In this document: piece by piece, positions 1 through 5,575 of the stretch
How the letters are laid out: every line of letters starts with the position of its first letter
How positions within the stretch are numbered: the stretch's first letter is position 1
NCBI GenBank assembly: GCA_903884915.1
Contig: CAISGS010000140.1
Coordinates: forward strand, 1-8,221
Length of the DNA stretch: 8,221 bases
Source of the DNA: an uncultured Caulobacteraceae bacterium
Lineage (GTDB): Bacteria; Pseudomonadota; Alphaproteobacteria; Caulobacterales; Caulobacteraceae
Direction: 5' to 3'
The notes under the pieces: generated by a model
Seen by the model: only the letters and a program-made list of their open reading frames with translations
Told to the model about the DNA's origin: nothing
The model's database searches: none
Program-made: the position numbers and the translations under genes

Positions 1-1
1 A

Positions 2-853
2 GGCAAGCGCCAAGCCATCGCCATCCGCGTCAATCCCGATGTCAGCGCGGGCGGCCATGCCAAGATCGCGACGGGCAAGTCTGAAAACAAGTTCGGGGTC
101 TCGTTTGCAGAGGCCTTGAGGCTCTATGCCAAGGCCGAATCCCTGCCCTCGATCCATGCGGCGGGCGTGGCCTGTCACATTGGCAGCCAGATCACCGACC
201 TGACGCCGATGCGCGAGGCCTTTGCCAAGATGCGCGGGCTCGTCGAAAATCTGCGCCAGCATGGCCACAAGGTCGAGCGACTAGACCTCGGCGGTGGGCT
301 GGGCGTTCCCTATTTCAATCAGCCAACACCACCCGCGCCTGACGCCTTCGCGGCCATGGTCGCCGAGGTGACTCAAGGGCTAAATGTGCAACTGGCCTTC
401 GAGCCAGGACGAATGATCGCGGCCAATGCTGGGGTTCTGATCTCCGAAGTCATTCACGTCCATGAACGGCCAGAGGGGCGCAGGTTCCTCGTGCTCGATG
501 CCGGGATGAACGATCTGATCCGTCCGGCCATGTATGACGCCTACCACGCGATCAGTCCCTTAAAGGAACCCGCGGGGGACGCAGGCCTTGTGACCTATGA
601 TGTGGTCGGCCCGGTGTGCGAGACCGGCGACACCTTCACCCGTGATCGGGACCTACCCCCCTTGGGGGCAGGTGATCTGGTCGCGTTCCTGTCGGCGGGG
701 GCTTACGGCGCGGCCATGTCGAGTGAATATAATAGCCGCCCTCTGGTGCCGGAGGTTCTGGTCAAGGGCGAGCACTATGCGGTGATCCGTCCCCGTCCGA
801 CCTATGAAGAGATGCTGGCCCGCGAACCCATGGCCCCTTGGCTGAAGGCCTAG
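2..853 (+). CDS. lysA: Diaminopimelate decarboxylase, C-terminal 283 codons (5' end outside window)
   Basis: LysA is the PLP enzyme that converts meso-2,6-diaminopimelate to L-lysine and CO2, the last step of lysine synthesis in the cytoplasm. The frame is open from base 2, and the first visible residues (RVNPDV, then AGGHAKI and ENKFG) are already conserved LysA sequence. With a family length near 420, roughly 135-140 residues, including the PLP-binding lysine, lie upstream. In the visible part, numbered from base 2, I see HIGSQ (59-63), the glycine-rich LDLGGGLG (94-101) and EPGR (134-137) of the PLP phosphate site. I also see CETGD (206-210), which carries the active-site cysteine supplied across the dimer, then SAGAYG (231-236) and YNSRP (243-247). 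The reading frame is intact to TAG at 851-853. A TTG at 116 is internal and not a start. The gene converges on hpt and their stop codons overlap. Family assignment is very secure; regulation lies outside the window. Confidence 0.97.
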   Translation, partial: GKRQAIAIRVNPDVSAGGHAKIATGKSENKFGVSFAEALRLYAKAESLPSIHAAGVACHIGSQITDLTPMREAFAKMRGLVENLRQHGHKVERLDLGGGLGVPYFNQPTPPAPDAFAAMVAEVTQGLNVQLAFEPGRMIAANAGVLISEVIHVHERPEGRRFLVLDAGMNDLIRPAMYDAYHAISPLKEPAGDAGLVTYDVVGPVCETGDTFTRDRDLPPLGAGDLVAFLSAGAYGAAMSSEYNSRPLVPEVLVKGEHYAVIRPRPTYEEMLAREPMAPWLKA

Positions 854-1383
854 TCGTCCAAGGCGCCAATACCCGAAAGACCGCGAAGGCGTCCGCCCTC
901 ATCCATGCCATAGCCGACCAAGAACCGAGCCGGGGCTTCCCAGGCGACAAAGTCAGGCTCCATGGCGCGGGGCGTGGGCCAAGGCTTGCGGGCAAAGACG
1001 GCGCTCAAGACCTCTGCGGCCCCGGCCTGTTTGACGATCTGCACAGCGTGGCTGAGGGACAGGCCCGTATCGAATACGTCATCGAGCAGAAGGACCTGCC
1101 GTCCCGTGACCGGGCGCTGAAGCCCGGCCTGCACGCGAACAGAACCGCTAGACCGAGTCTCATCGCCATAGGATGAGAGCCACAGGGCGTCGAACAGGGG
1201 ATTACGACCAAGGTCCGAGAGCGCCCGCGTCATATCGGCCGCAAACCAAATGCCGCCGGTCAGCAAGCAGACCACCACCGTGTCATCGGTAATCTGTGGC
1301 GCAATCTGTTTGGCCAAGTCGGACACATGTCGCGCGACGTCTGCTGAGGTCAGCAGCAGGGTCGGCTCGGGCCGATCACTCAT
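850..1383 (-). CDS. hpt: Hypoxanthine(-guanine) phosphoribosyltransferase-like protein, 177 aa
   Basis: This is a type I phosphoribosyltransferase that probably makes IMP/GMP from hypoxanthine/guanine and PRPP in cytoplasmic purine salvage. Visible motifs are LTGG (41-44, pyrophosphate loop), SYGDETRSSG (71-80, flexible loop with the Ser-Tyr pair) and the PRPP-binding VLLLDDVFDTGLS (97-109). Near the C-terminus come K133-P, the position of the 6-oxopurine-binding lysine in HPRTs, and PDFVAWEAP followed by FLVGYGMDE (143-162), matching the HPRT purine-stacking and Asp region. Length is normal for bacterial Hpt (about 175-185). I chose ATG at 1381-1383: the homologous part begins just after it, and a longer frame up to 1500 would run 125 bases into the upstream gene. 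The start overlaps the zinc-ribbon gene by 8 bases (ATGAGTGA on the minus strand), so translation is probably coupled. Substrate choice between hypoxanthine, guanine and xanthine is inferred only. Confidence 0.87.
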   Translation of the reverse strand: MSDRPEPTLLLTSADVARHVSDLAKQIAPQITDDTVVVCLLTGGIWFAADMTRALSDLGRNPLFDALWLSSYGDETRSSGSVRVQAGLQRPVTGRQVLLLDDVFDTGLSLSHAVQIVKQAGAAEVLSAVFARKPWPTPRAMEPDFVAWEAPARFLVGYGMDEGGRLRGLSGIGALDD

Positions 1384-2344
1384 GACCTTTAGCGGCCCCA
1401 TGGGTCGGGTCCGGTTTGACAATCGCGGCCTTGGCTGGGACAGCCTTTGCAGGCGCTGTATGGGCCTCCCCGCCTGCACCCTCAGCGCCATGCAGCGCAT
1501 AGGGAGAACCAGCAGGTAGGGGCTTTACGTCCTTCGCCGCACCGTGGGGTGGTGCAGAGGCGGCTGGCCCTGGCATTTTTTCGGAGCCGTCCGCTGCAGG
1601 GGCCTTTTGAACCGGCTTGTCGAGCACGAAATCAACATCCATGTCCCGAGCCAGAGCGGGGGGATCGATGATCGAGACCGCGAAATAGCGCACCGCTCCA
1701 ACTGGAATGGTCACCCCATCGGGTTTGGCGATCTGGACCGCCACAGTCTTTCCGGCAGGATCGGTCAAGGTGATGCGCAGGGGCGGTGCAATCAGGGCGC
1801 TGTGCGAGACATTACGAATGGCACCCGTGACCGACAGGGCGGCGTGGCCGTCCTTAAGGATACGATCGGCCTTGATCCCTTCAAGGGCCAATCCTGTCGG
1901 GTTGGGGGCGAGGCCAACAAGGGCAAAGGCGCTGGCCGACTGAGGCCACATCCGCACCACATCAGCGCGCATCACCACCGCCGCTGCGATCGAGGCCACC
2001 AGCACCGCCGCCAAAACCCCAGTGATCACCATCGGTGAAATCTGAGGCGCAGCCTTTTTACGGCTGCGCGCCTGAGCGGCAAACATCATCGGGCCATCGT
2101 CAGAAGCGGCCGTGGCAGTTTGAGCAGCCTCTTGAGCTTCCTTTTGACGCTGCGCCCGGCGGGCGGCGGCACCCTCTGCGCGCTGTTCATCGGTGACGAC
2201 CGGCGCAGGCCCATCGCCCTCTTGCGGTAAGGTCGCTAACCAACGCTCACCACAGGATGCACAGCGCACAGTCCGTCCCTCGCTACCAATCTTGGCATCG
2301 TCAACGAAATAGCTGGTGGCGCAGGCGGGACAGGTCAGTATCAT
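1376..2344 (-). CDS. MJ0042-type zinc-ribbon, single-pass membrane protein with DUF3426-like domain, 322 aa
   Basis: The function is unknown; the architecture is clear. Residues 1-35 form an MJ0042-family zinc ribbon with CPAC (5-8) and CASC (28-31) as the four metal ligands. A charged Ala/Gln/Arg-rich linker (about 46-100) follows, then one hydrophobic helix (about 104-125). A beta-rich domain (about 135-245) contains GLALEGI, a hydrophobic/polar alternating stretch, and a pattern like the DUF3426 domain often paired with this zinc ribbon. The last 75 or so residues are Ala/Pro/Lys-rich with two HGAAK copies (267-271 and 315-319) and look disordered. The likely topology has the zinc ribbon in the cytoplasm and the rest in the periplasm. 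I chose ATG at 2342-2344 because zinc ribbons of this family begin right at the initiator Met; an ATG at 2399-2401 would add 19 unrelated residues. It is divergent from ftsE and overlaps hpt. The zinc ribbon hints at nucleic-acid or protein binding, but that is inference. Confidence 0.82.
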   Translation of the reverse strand: MILTCPACATSYFVDDAKIGSEGRTVRCASCGERWLATLPQEGDGPAPVVTDEQRAEGAAARRAQRQKEAQEAAQTATAASDDGPMMFAAQARSRKKAAPQISPMVITGVLAAVLVASIAAAVVMRADVVRMWPQSASAFALVGLAPNPTGLALEGIKADRILKDGHAALSVTGAIRNVSHSALIAPPLRITLTDPAGKTVAVQIAKPDGVTIPVGAVRYFAVSIIDPPALARDMDVDFVLDKPVQKAPAADGSEKMPGPAASAPPHGAAKDVKPLPAGSPYALHGAEGAGGEAHTAPAKAVPAKAAIVKPDPTHGAAKGHE

Positions 2345-2351
2345 GGCAGTC

Positions 2352-2356
2352 GAATC
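2352..2356. promoter_or_regulatory. GANTC (CcrM methylation) site in the divergent promoter region
   Basis: The sequence GAATC lies between the zinc-ribbon gene and ftsE. In Caulobacter and relatives CcrM methylates GANTC, and hemimethylation after fork passage changes transcription of some division genes. It sits upstream of the proposed ftsE promoter and inside the proposed leader of the zinc-ribbon gene. It is the only one of the nine GANTC sites I counted that lies outside coding sequence. A regulatory role is inferred. Confidence 0.4.
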
Positions 2357-2370
2357 GGAAGCTCCAATGG

Positions 2371-2395
2371 TCGACCTAACGACGTTGCCTATTTC
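2371..2395 (+). promoter_or_regulatory. Candidate promoter of the ftsE operon
   Basis: The -35-like TCGACCT (2371-2377) and -10-like CCTATTTC (2388-2395) are separated by 10 bases. This is a partial fit to the Caulobacter housekeeping consensus TTGACGS-N10-14-GCTANAWC; the -10 agrees at most informative positions, the -35 at about four. Transcription would begin near 2402 and leave a leader of about 26 bases before the ftsE TTG. It was found by eye and overlaps the opposing promoter. Confidence 0.35.
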
Positions 2396-2401
2396 CGTCA
2401 C
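2373..2401 (-). promoter_or_regulatory. Candidate promoter of the zinc-ribbon/hpt unit
   Basis: On the minus strand, GTGACGG (2401-2395) and GTTAGGTC (2380-2373) are separated by 14 bases. They match 6 of 7 and about 6 of 8 positions of the Caulobacter housekeeping promoter consensus. Transcription would start near 2366, about 22 bases before the ATG. Its -35 shares bases with the -10 of the proposed ftsE promoter, so the two could not be occupied at once. Confidence 0.42.
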
Positions 2402-2427
2402 TCTGTCCAGAAGCGCTGGCGTGCCCC

Positions 2428-3246
2428 TTGATAGAACTCGCCAACAGAGATCAGACTGACACCATCGTTCGATTTGATGGCGTAGGGTTACGCTATGGTC
2501 GTGCGCCAGAAACTCTACAGGATTTGAGCTTCGAGCTAAAGGCCGGGAGTTTTCATTTCCTGACCGGCCCGTCCGGAGCCGGAAAGAGCTCGCTCCTCAA
2601 GCTGATCTATCTGGCCCACCGCCCGTCGCGGGGCCGGATTGAGCTGTTTGGTCAGGACATTGGCCGGGCCAAACGTAAGGATCTGCCCTTCTTGCGGCGC
2701 CGGATCGGGGTCGTGTTTCAAGAGATGCATCTGTTGGAGCACCTCACCGCGTTCGACAATGTCGCCCTGCCGATGCGCCTTGCTGGACAGAAGCCCGCGA
2801 CCTACCGTACCGATATTGCTGAGCTCTTGCAGTGGGTTGGGTTGGGGACCAAGATGCACGCCATGCCCGAAACCCTGTCCGGCGGCGAACGTCAAAGGCT
2901 GGCCATTGCCAGAGCCGTGGTGGCCCGTCCTGAGATCATCTTGGCCGATGAGCCGACCGGCAATCTGGATCACGAGATGGGCCAGAGAATTCTCAAACTC
3001 TTTAACGAGTTGAACCGCCTCGGCACGACCGTGCTGATCGCCAGCCATGATCTGGATCTGGTCGCCAGTTCGGGCAGGCCCGCCTTCAATATCGAAAGCG
3101 GCCGCCTGACCTCGCCCTACATGGACGCGACGGAGGACGATCCTGCCGATGATCTCGGCTTGGTGGCCAGCGGCGAGCCAGAGTTCATCTATCGCCGGCC
3201 CCTCACCCTTTCCGAAGAGGACCGTCTCGAGGATGAAGGGCCATGA
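2428..3246 (+). CDS. ftsE: Cell division ATP-binding protein FtsE, 272 aa
   Basis: FtsE is the ATPase of the FtsEX complex at the septum. It drives conformational change in FtsX to activate peptidoglycan hydrolases and, in Caulobacter, also affects Z-ring structure. All ABC motifs are present: Walker A GPSGAGKS (47-54), Q-loop VVFQEMHLL (95-103, Q98), signature LSGGERQR (150-157), Walker B IILADEP (170-176), D-loop NLD (179-181) and H-loop His207. The EMHLL after the Q-loop is FtsE-like. The start is uncertain: TTG at 2428 is the best available, with no in-frame ATG between the stop at 2377 and the conserved IVRFDGV, and no strong Shine-Dalgarno. The protein is about 50 residues longer than E. 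coli FtsE because of an acidic C-terminal tail (about 230-272, many Asp/Glu). It is first in a four-gene operon and overlaps ftsX by ATGA at 3243-3246. Identity is secure because ftsX follows. Confidence 0.95.
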   Translation: MIELANRDQTDTIVRFDGVGLRYGRAPETLQDLSFELKAGSFHFLTGPSGAGKSSLLKLIYLAHRPSRGRIELFGQDIGRAKRKDLPFLRRRIGVVFQEMHLLEHLTAFDNVALPMRLAGQKPATYRTDIAELLQWVGLGTKMHAMPETLSGGERQRLAIARAVVARPEIILADEPTGNLDHEMGQRILKLFNELNRLGTTVLIASHDLDLVASSGRPAFNIESGRLTSPYMDATEDDPADDLGLVASGEPEFIYRRPLTLSEEDRLEDEGP

Positions 3247-4136
3247 GCATGGCCTTCAATCCCGCACGCTGGAAACCCGCCGCCCTTCTGCCGCATGAAG
3301 AGGCCCATGACGGGGCCCTGGTCTTTGTGGTCGCGGTTCTATGCTTCTTGGCCTGCGCGACGGCAATCTTCGCGATCAGCGCTGATCGTGCCGCCCAAGG
3401 CTGGGCCAATCAGTTGCAAGGCTCGGCCACGGTCATCATTCGCACCAAGGGTAGCGAGTCTCCGGACATGGCCGCTAGCCGCGCCGCAGAGGCCTTGGCT
3501 GGAACGCCAGGGGTCGCGCAGGCGCTAGTCCTCGAGCGCGCCAAGGCCGAGGCCCTGCTCGAGCCTTGGCTGGGCAAGGATGGCATCATTAAAGACTTGC
3601 CGGTCCCACGTCTGGTAACGGTTGAGCTAGACCCATCAGCGCCCGCCAGTGCTAAAGCCCTCGACAATGCCTTGCGGGCCGCCGGTGTCGATGGAACCGT
3701 CGATGACCATAGTCTTTGGATGCAGGACATAATCCACGCTGGACAGATCGCCCGGATCGCGGCCGTCAGCCTCTTTGCCCTCATGGCCCTTGCCGCCGCC
3801 TCTGTAATTGCCTTTGCGACCCGAGCGGGCCTGTCGGCCAGACATGATGTGGTCGAGATCATGCACCTGACCGGCGCGACCGACGGCTTCATCGCCAACC
3901 TGTTTCAGGCCCGCTTTGCCGCCATGGCCGCGTTGGCCGGGCTGCTGGGCGGGGGCGCGGCTGCCTTGTTGGCCGCAGGCATAAGGCTGGTCGGCGGCGG
4001 CTATGGCCTGATACCAGTCCTTCCCATAGGCTGGCTTGACCTGCTGGTGGCTGTCCCCAGTCCCTTAATCGCTGGGCTGGTCGCGGCGATTGCTGCACGG
4101 GTTACGGCCCTTGGTCTGATAAGGGCCATGCCATGA
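3243..4136 (+). CDS. ftsX: Cell division protein FtsX, ABC permease, 297 aa
   Basis: FtsX is the inner-membrane partner of FtsE. It passes the ATPase cycle to periplasmic activators of septal murein hydrolases (EnvC or equivalents; none is encoded here). The topology is typical: a short cytoplasmic N-terminus, TM1 about 25-47, a periplasmic loop of about 120 residues (48-168), then TM2 about 169-192, TM3 about 223-247 and TM4 about 264-288. The cytoplasmic coupling segment after TM2 reads VEIMHLTGATDGFIANLFQ (204-222), which matches the FtsX signature (VE-xx-L-x-GAT-xx-FI). The length is shorter than the 352 residues of E. coli FtsX and lacks its long N-terminal cytoplasmic extension. Two ATGs (3243 and 3249) are possible starts; I chose the first because it forms the ATGA overlap with ftsE. 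The 3' end overlaps ydcF in the same way, so translational coupling along the operon is likely. Confidence 0.94.
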   Translation: MSMAFNPARWKPAALLPHEEAHDGALVFVVAVLCFLACATAIFAISADRAAQGWANQLQGSATVIIRTKGSESPDMAASRAAEALAGTPGVAQALVLERAKAEALLEPWLGKDGIIKDLPVPRLVTVELDPSAPASAKALDNALRAAGVDGTVDDHSLWMQDIIHAGQIARIAAVSLFALMALAAASVIAFATRAGLSARHDVVEIMHLTGATDGFIANLFQARFAAMAALAGLLGGGAAALLAAGIRLVGGGYGLIPVLPIGWLDLLVAVPSPLIAGLVAAIAARVTALGLIRAMP

Positions 4137-4768
4137 GAAGTTTGGCGCTGTTCTTCATCCTGATTCTGATCTGGGCAACGGGCCTTTTGGCCTTTTCCGC
4201 GCGGGTTGACGCCTTTACTCCCGCCGCAGAGCCCGAGCGCGCCGATGGGATCGTGGCCCTGACCGGCATATCGACCGACCGCATCCGTGAGGCCATGAAA
4301 CTGCTCGAAGAGGGCAAGGCCCAGCGCATGCTGGTCTCGGGCGTCAATCGCGACGCCACCCGCGACGATATTCGCGGCGTCGCCAAGGCGACCCGGCGGA
4401 TCTATGACTGCTGTGTGGATCTTGGTTTTCAAGCCGCAGACACACTGGGCAATGCCACCGAGACCGCCGCATGGGTCAAGGCCAAGAACTATCAGAGCCT
4501 GATCGTGGTGACCTCGGACTATCACATGCCTCGCAGCCTTTTGGAGCTGCACGCGGCCCTTCCGACCGTGAAACTGACGCCCTATGCGGTCAAGACTGAT
4601 GATTTGGCCGCTAAGCACTGGTGGCGCACCGCGCCTAGTGCCAAACGGATGATCATGGAATATAACAAATACTTGGCCATCCTATCGCGTGAAGCCTTCA
4701 TCAGCCTTGGGCCGAAGGAAGAGGATCGAGCCGTTCCCGATAAGGCCGCTGGAGGCGAGACGTTTTGA
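4133..4768 (+). CDS. YdcF/SanA-family (DUF218) membrane-anchored protein, 211 aa
   Basis: This is a DUF218 protein, the family of E. coli YdcF, SanA and ElyC. Members are linked to envelope integrity and lipid-carrier use, but no reaction is established for this branch. Residues 4-22 form a single hydrophobic N-terminal helix (signal anchor). The domain spans about 36-185: DGIVALTG (38-45), then RIREAMKLLEEGKA with RMLVSGV (65-71), GNATET (106-111), LIVVTSDYHMPRS (123-135) and EYNKYLA (176-182). These conserved blocks are in the order usual for DUF218, including the NATET and SDYHMPR pieces that line the presumed active site. The last 25 or so residues are charged and unconserved. A good ribosome site (AAGGG at 4121-4125, 7 bases away) precedes ATG 4133. 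It overlaps ftsX by ATGA and plsC by TTGA. Placement between ftsX and plsC suggests an envelope-building role during division, which is inference. Confidence 0.88.
   Translation: MRSLALFFILILIWATGLLAFSARVDAFTPAAEPERADGIVALTGISTDRIREAMKLLEEGKAQRMLVSGVNRDATRDDIRGVAKATRRIYDCCVDLGFQAADTLGNATETAAWVKAKNYQSLIVVTSDYHMPRSLLELHAALPTVKLTPYAVKTDDLAAKHWWRTAPSAKRMIMEYNKYLAILSREAFISLGPKEEDRAVPDKAAGGETF
4751..4755 (+). promoter_or_regulatory. Ribosome binding site that fixes the plsC TTG start
   Basis: A perfect GGAGG lies inside the end of ydcF, 9 bases before TTG at 4765. It supports the rare TTG start and the TTGA stop/start overlap of ydcF and plsC. Confidence 0.7.
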
Positions 4769-5478
4769 CCCTGATACGGTCCCTACTATTTACCGTTTGG
4801 CTATTCTTTTGGACAGCCTTGCTGGGTACAGCCTACCTGCCACTGCTGGTCTTTCCGCGCCGATATATGGCTTGGTGCCTGAGGGTTTGGGCCCATGTCA
4901 TGCTGTTCGGTCTGCGTTGGATTAACGGGATTAAGATCGAAATACGCGGGCAAGAGCACATCCCAACCGGAGCAGCTCTAATTGCGGGCAAGCATATGGG
5001 CATGCTCGACACCATCGTGCCCTTTGTGGTCCTGCCTGACGTCTGTTTCGTCATGAAGCGGGAACTGACCTACATCCCGCTATTCGGCTGGCACGCCATG
5101 AAGGCGACCATGATCTGGATTGATCGGGGGGCAGCGGCTAAGGCCCTGCGCAAGATGGTGACAGACGCGCAAGAGCGCTTCACCCAAGAACGGCAGTTGG
5201 TGATTTTCCCCGAAGGTACCCGCAAGGCCCCGGGGGCGGAACCGGACTATAAGCCCGGCGTGGCCGCGCTCTATCGCGACCTCAACCTGCCCTGCACCCT
5301 GATCGCCACCAATTCAGGCGTCCATTGGCCAGCAAAGGGCCTTGCCAAACATGCGGGCACCGTGGTGTTCGAATTTCTCGAACCGATCCCCGCAGGCCTG
5401 CGCCGGGGTGAATTTATGAAAGAGATGCAGAACCGTATCGAGACGGCGAGCAACGCCCTACTGGCTGAGGGCCTCTAG
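4765..5478 (+). CDS. plsC: 1-acyl-sn-glycerol-3-phosphate acyltransferase, 237 aa
   Basis: PlsC adds the second acyl chain to lysophosphatidic acid, giving phosphatidic acid, the precursor of membrane phospholipids; it acts at the inner membrane. The N-terminus (about 5-30) is a hydrophobic segment. The catalytic HX4D motif is H77-MGML-D82. The region VMKRELTYIPLFGWHAM (96-112) corresponds to motif II, FPEGTR (148-153) is motif III and binds the glycerol phosphate, and LPCTLIATNSG (175-185) is motif IV. The length is typical of bacterial PlsC (about 235-250). The start is TTG at 4765, supported by a perfect GGAGG 9 bases upstream; translation probably couples to ydcF through the TTGA overlap. 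It is the last gene of the ftsE operon and converges on an acyl-CoA dehydrogenase gene. A role with another acyl acceptor (for example ornithine lipid) cannot be excluded from sequence, but the motifs favour lysophosphatidate. Confidence 0.93.
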   Translation: MTLIRSLLFTVWLFFWTALLGTAYLPLLVFPRRYMAWCLRVWAHVMLFGLRWINGIKIEIRGQEHIPTGAALIAGKHMGMLDTIVPFVVLPDVCFVMKRELTYIPLFGWHAMKATMIWIDRGAAAKALRKMVTDAQERFTQERQLVIFPEGTRKAPGAEPDYKPGVAALYRDLNLPCTLIATNSGVHWPAKGLAKHAGTVVFEFLEPIPAGLRRGEFMKEMQNRIETASNALLAEGL

Positions 5479-5483
5479 AGGCC
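5470..5483. repeat. 14-base perfect palindrome at the plsC stop codon
   Basis: GGCCTCTAGAGGCC is a perfect 7+7 palindrome that contains the plsC stop TAG (5476-5478). As RNA it could form only a tight hairpin with some pairs lost in the loop. It is the first of several inverted repeats in the convergent gap. Confidence 0.55.
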
Positions 5484-5486
5484 TAA

Positions 5487-5515
5487 GGCGCTGACGCCCC
5501 CTCTAGGGAAGCGCC
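5487..5515. repeat. Inverted repeat with 6-base arms in the plsC 3' region
   Basis: GGCGCT (5487-5492) and AGCGCC (5510-5515) are exact inverted copies with a 17-base spacer that holds a further CCC/GGG pairing. It could fold as a branched stem in either transcript. Its role is probably termination or 3' end protection; this is inferred. Confidence 0.4.
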
Positions 5516-5544
5516 AGCGATCCTTGACCATCCCCCATGAAGGG

Positions 5545-5575
5545 GACGCCCCGGCCTGAGCCGGGGACTGTCTTT
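5545..5575 (+). terminator. Probable terminator of the ftsE-plsC operon (possibly bidirectional)
   Basis: CCCCGGC (5549-5555), loop CTGA, GCCGGGG (5560-5566) form a perfect 7-base GC stem. GAC (5545-5547) and GTC (5570-5572) could add outer pairs. Only a short T run (TTT, 5573-5575) follows on the plus strand, so this is a modest intrinsic terminator. A second stem (TCCCC 5531-5535 with GGGGA 5542-5546) sits just before it. The location, between two convergent genes, favours a terminator role. Confidence 0.55.

Noticed and set aside
116..853. lysA starting at TTG 116
   Set aside because: The frame is open and conserved (RVNPDV, AGGHAKI, ENKFG) from base 2, so this is an internal codon of a gene cut by the window edge.
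1384..1500. Longer N-terminus for the phosphoribosyltransferase
   Set aside because: The extra 39 residues are basic and unlike the family, and would extend the overlap with the upstream gene from 8 to 125 bases.
2345..2401. Longer N-terminus (ATG at 2399-2401) for the zinc-ribbon protein
   Set aside because: The zinc ribbon normally begins at the initiator Met, and the added residues would cover the proposed promoter.
4001..4618. Open frame of 205 codons on the minus strand across the ftsX/ydcF junction
   Set aside because: It is antisense to two well-supported genes and has no recognisable motifs or ribosome site.
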